From contig NW_027506891.1 in assembly GCF_052324685.1 (NCBI RefSeq), positions 62,001 through 126,000 of the forward strand: 64,000 nt of DNA. The letters run 5' to 3'. Position 1 is the stretch's first letter; each line of letters opens with the position of its first letter. The position numbers and the translations under genes were made by a program. A model generated the notes under the pieces. That model did no database searches and was not told the origin of the DNA. It saw only the letters and a program-made list of their open reading frames with translations. This DNA comes from Brachyhypopomus gauderio (lineage: Eukaryota; Chordata; Actinopteri; Gymnotiformes; Hypopomidae). Positions 49,362 to 64,000 of this stretch are shown piece by piece.

Positions 49362-50344
49362 ACCTTAAAGGGATCATTTTAAGGTTAAGGAAAAAAATTA
49401 ATAAATAAATCGCCGTAATTCACATTACATCATCTGTCTAATTCTAGATTGAGATTAGCCATTGTTTGCCCAGGCTTTTACTAAGGGGCCATTTTGATAA
49501 TTCACCAAAAGACAGGCAACAGTAAAAATTTGGTTTATGCTCCCTGTGATTGAAAGGGGGATCACTGTGCTGAATATTTTATGTTCTTTGACTCAGCGAA
49601 TCACTCTGAGTAGAGATCAGTAGAGATCAAAACCTTGTTAGGAATCTCCATGTACATGGCATGACTTGGCATCAAAATGTATTGGGCTGCCATTCCACAT
49701 TTGTGATTAGCGAAGTCCTGTTGTACACTGAAGTGCACATGTTGTAAAATTAAAATAAAATTTGTTAAAAATAAAACGGTCTTTGCAATATGTTTGTTTC
49801 GACCCCAACACTTGATTTATATGAAAAAAATCATAATGAAAATATATATTTTTTCCTGGGCTCTATCCAAAGGGGCAACAACGTCTTGTGCATATTTAGT
49901 TCAAATGTTCACATATGTGTTCAAATGTTCTGTTACGATATAACCGTTATCGTAAATTCTTTGCCCATTGTAATCGTGTAGTGAAAAACAGCCAAAACAG
50001 TGAAATCATATTCTCTAGGGTGCTTGAACATGACAGTCTGATGAATGAATATGATTTGGTGTATGACAGGAGAACGCTAATAACTGGAAGGCTTATTAAC
50101 GTTACAGTACCAATACCACAATACCAATTTTCATGAATATTATGCATAGCACATCACCAGCTTGCCACACTAAACCACAAAACTTTCAAACAAACCAGTT
50201 TATTAATCGTGAAAAGTGTTTATGCAGCACTAGATTGCGCACAAGTCTGATGGTTCTCCTTTTCATCTGTAACATCTGTATGCAGAGCATATGCATATAT
50301 AAAATACATGTGAAGAAACAATTGGTTGGTGCTCATGTAAAATT
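49362..50344. other. Intergenic, nothing recognised
   Basis: A/T-rich, only short open frames, no repeat termini seen. Confidence 0.5.
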
Positions 50345-50412
50345 ACTGGGTGGTGCTCGTCGCTAAGATCTCTGCAGGAGCGTGTGTACGTTTTTATGTG
50401 TACTGTACTGTA

Positions 50413-50430
50413 TGACCACTGGGGGGCGCT
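50413..50430 (+). promoter_or_regulatory. CTCF-like site 1
   Basis: TGACCACTGGGGGGCGCT agrees with the vertebrate CTCF core consensus at 17 of 18 positions as I remember it (G for A in the centre). About 490 bp upstream of the kdm7a start codon. Confidence 0.55.
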
Positions 50431-50486
50431 CGTCGCTAAGATCTCTGCAGGAGTGTGTGTACGTTTTGATGTGCACTGAACTGTAA

Positions 50487-50504
50487 TGACCACTGGGGGG
50501 CGCT
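50487..50504 (+). promoter_or_regulatory. CTCF-like site 2
   Basis: The same 18-mer, same strand, 74 bp from site 1. Confidence 0.55.
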
Positions 50505-50918
50505 GGTGGGTACGAGCGCCGCTCAGCACGTACACCACGTCACGCACGCGCTGTGTGTTTATTATGAGTCTGGATACCTGCCCTTATTAGGGTATTATAT
50601 GAAATTATTATCTCCAGCCAGAGAATTTAACATTAAATTCTGAAATGTTCAAGTGCCTATAATAGCTGAAATTAATTTAAACATTTTTTTTTATTAATTA
50701 GTGGTTAGTTAGTTGATCACGACGTGGTCAGATTGAACGTTGTATATTTCACCTCCCCATTTCAGAAATACATAAATTACAAACTATCATATAATATTTA
50801 AAATAAATAATCTCTGTGTTGTTTGTGGTTAGTGTCTTTCTCGTGGGCTGAGGCGTGTGTGGTGTGTAAACTGGGGTAATTGCGCTGCTGTTGCCCCCTC
50901 ACATCAGGGTGGTGTAAG

Positions 50919-63650
<12,732 letters not shown>

Positions 63651-64000
63651 GTGAGCTGCAGTATATGGTCTCAATAGCAGATTCGGTGCCATGTATTTAT
63701 ATTGTAATAGTGTGCACAGCCATTCTGTGTGTTGATTTGAGATGTGTTTTATGGAACACTACAAACTAGATTTGCCATGATCCAGAGACAGTTTTACATC
63801 ATGCAGTGGGCATCTTGCAACGCTTTTGCATCACCACATGGCGGATTCTCATGGATCTCCGACATCTTGTAGAGTTTAGCTCTGATGCAACACATTTCAT
63901 CTTTAGACATGTTGAATATTGTAGGTCTTGTCTGCTCATCTCTGATTTAAATTTGTCTTTGCATAGTAAGAAATACGCTGCAACAGTTGTAGTTGTCTAA

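Larger units (their letters stand above)
50345..50515. repeat. kdm7a: About 73-bp tandem duplication upstream of kdm7a
   Basis: Units start GCTCGTCGCTAAGATCTCTG (50,355 and 50,428). Each unit ends with TGACCACTGGGGGGCGCT. Confidence 0.85.

Overview
This is a vertebrate, almost certainly teleost, nuclear DNA window. It carries two intron-containing host genes whose proteins are recognisable: a TOG-array protein closest to TOGARAM2, and the PHD/JmjC demethylase KDM7A. The rest is a dense mixture of fish-type transposable elements: L1/Tx1-like LINE, L2-like LINE, tRNA-derived SINE, BEL-like LTR, PIF/Harbinger, several hAT families and a class I endogenous retrovirus. I cannot fix the species.

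Layout. 1-10.4 kb is a nest of elements. A minus-strand L1 was split by a BEL-like LTR element, which was itself interrupted by a PIF/Harbinger element. 11.1-44.7 kb is the togaram2-like gene on the minus strand, reconstructed from splice sites and codon phase as 18 exons. Three features dominate it. (i) A tandem array of one TOG-domain exon cassette has three copies: C3 and C2 are open, C1 is decayed. (ii) A 144-nt coding exon is split by a 13.35-kb insertion consisting of a hAT element (27,343-40,693) that carries an endogenous retrovirus (31,632-40,680) in its right terminal repeat. (iii) A duplicated exon region holds an in-frame fused exon (41,979-42,143). 45.2-48.9 kb, plus strand, is a decayed SWIM/YqaJ-nuclease gene whose nuclease domain is split by an L2-like LINE, giving an accidental 556-aa nuclease/RT chimera. 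50.9 kb to the window end is kdm7a (plus strand, 12 exons, 528 codons, running past the edge). Two CTCF-like sites lie about 0.4-0.5 kb before its start codon.

How it fits together. The host genes are transcribed away from each other. TOGARAM proteins act on axonemal microtubules through TOG domains. KDM7A reads H3K4me3 and removes H3K9/K27 methyl marks. They share no visible pathway. The distinctive biology here is structural: internal exon duplication of a TOG module with compatible splice phases, and element-within-element insertions whose target-site duplications can be read directly. All calls are from reading the sequence; no alignment or database search was run.
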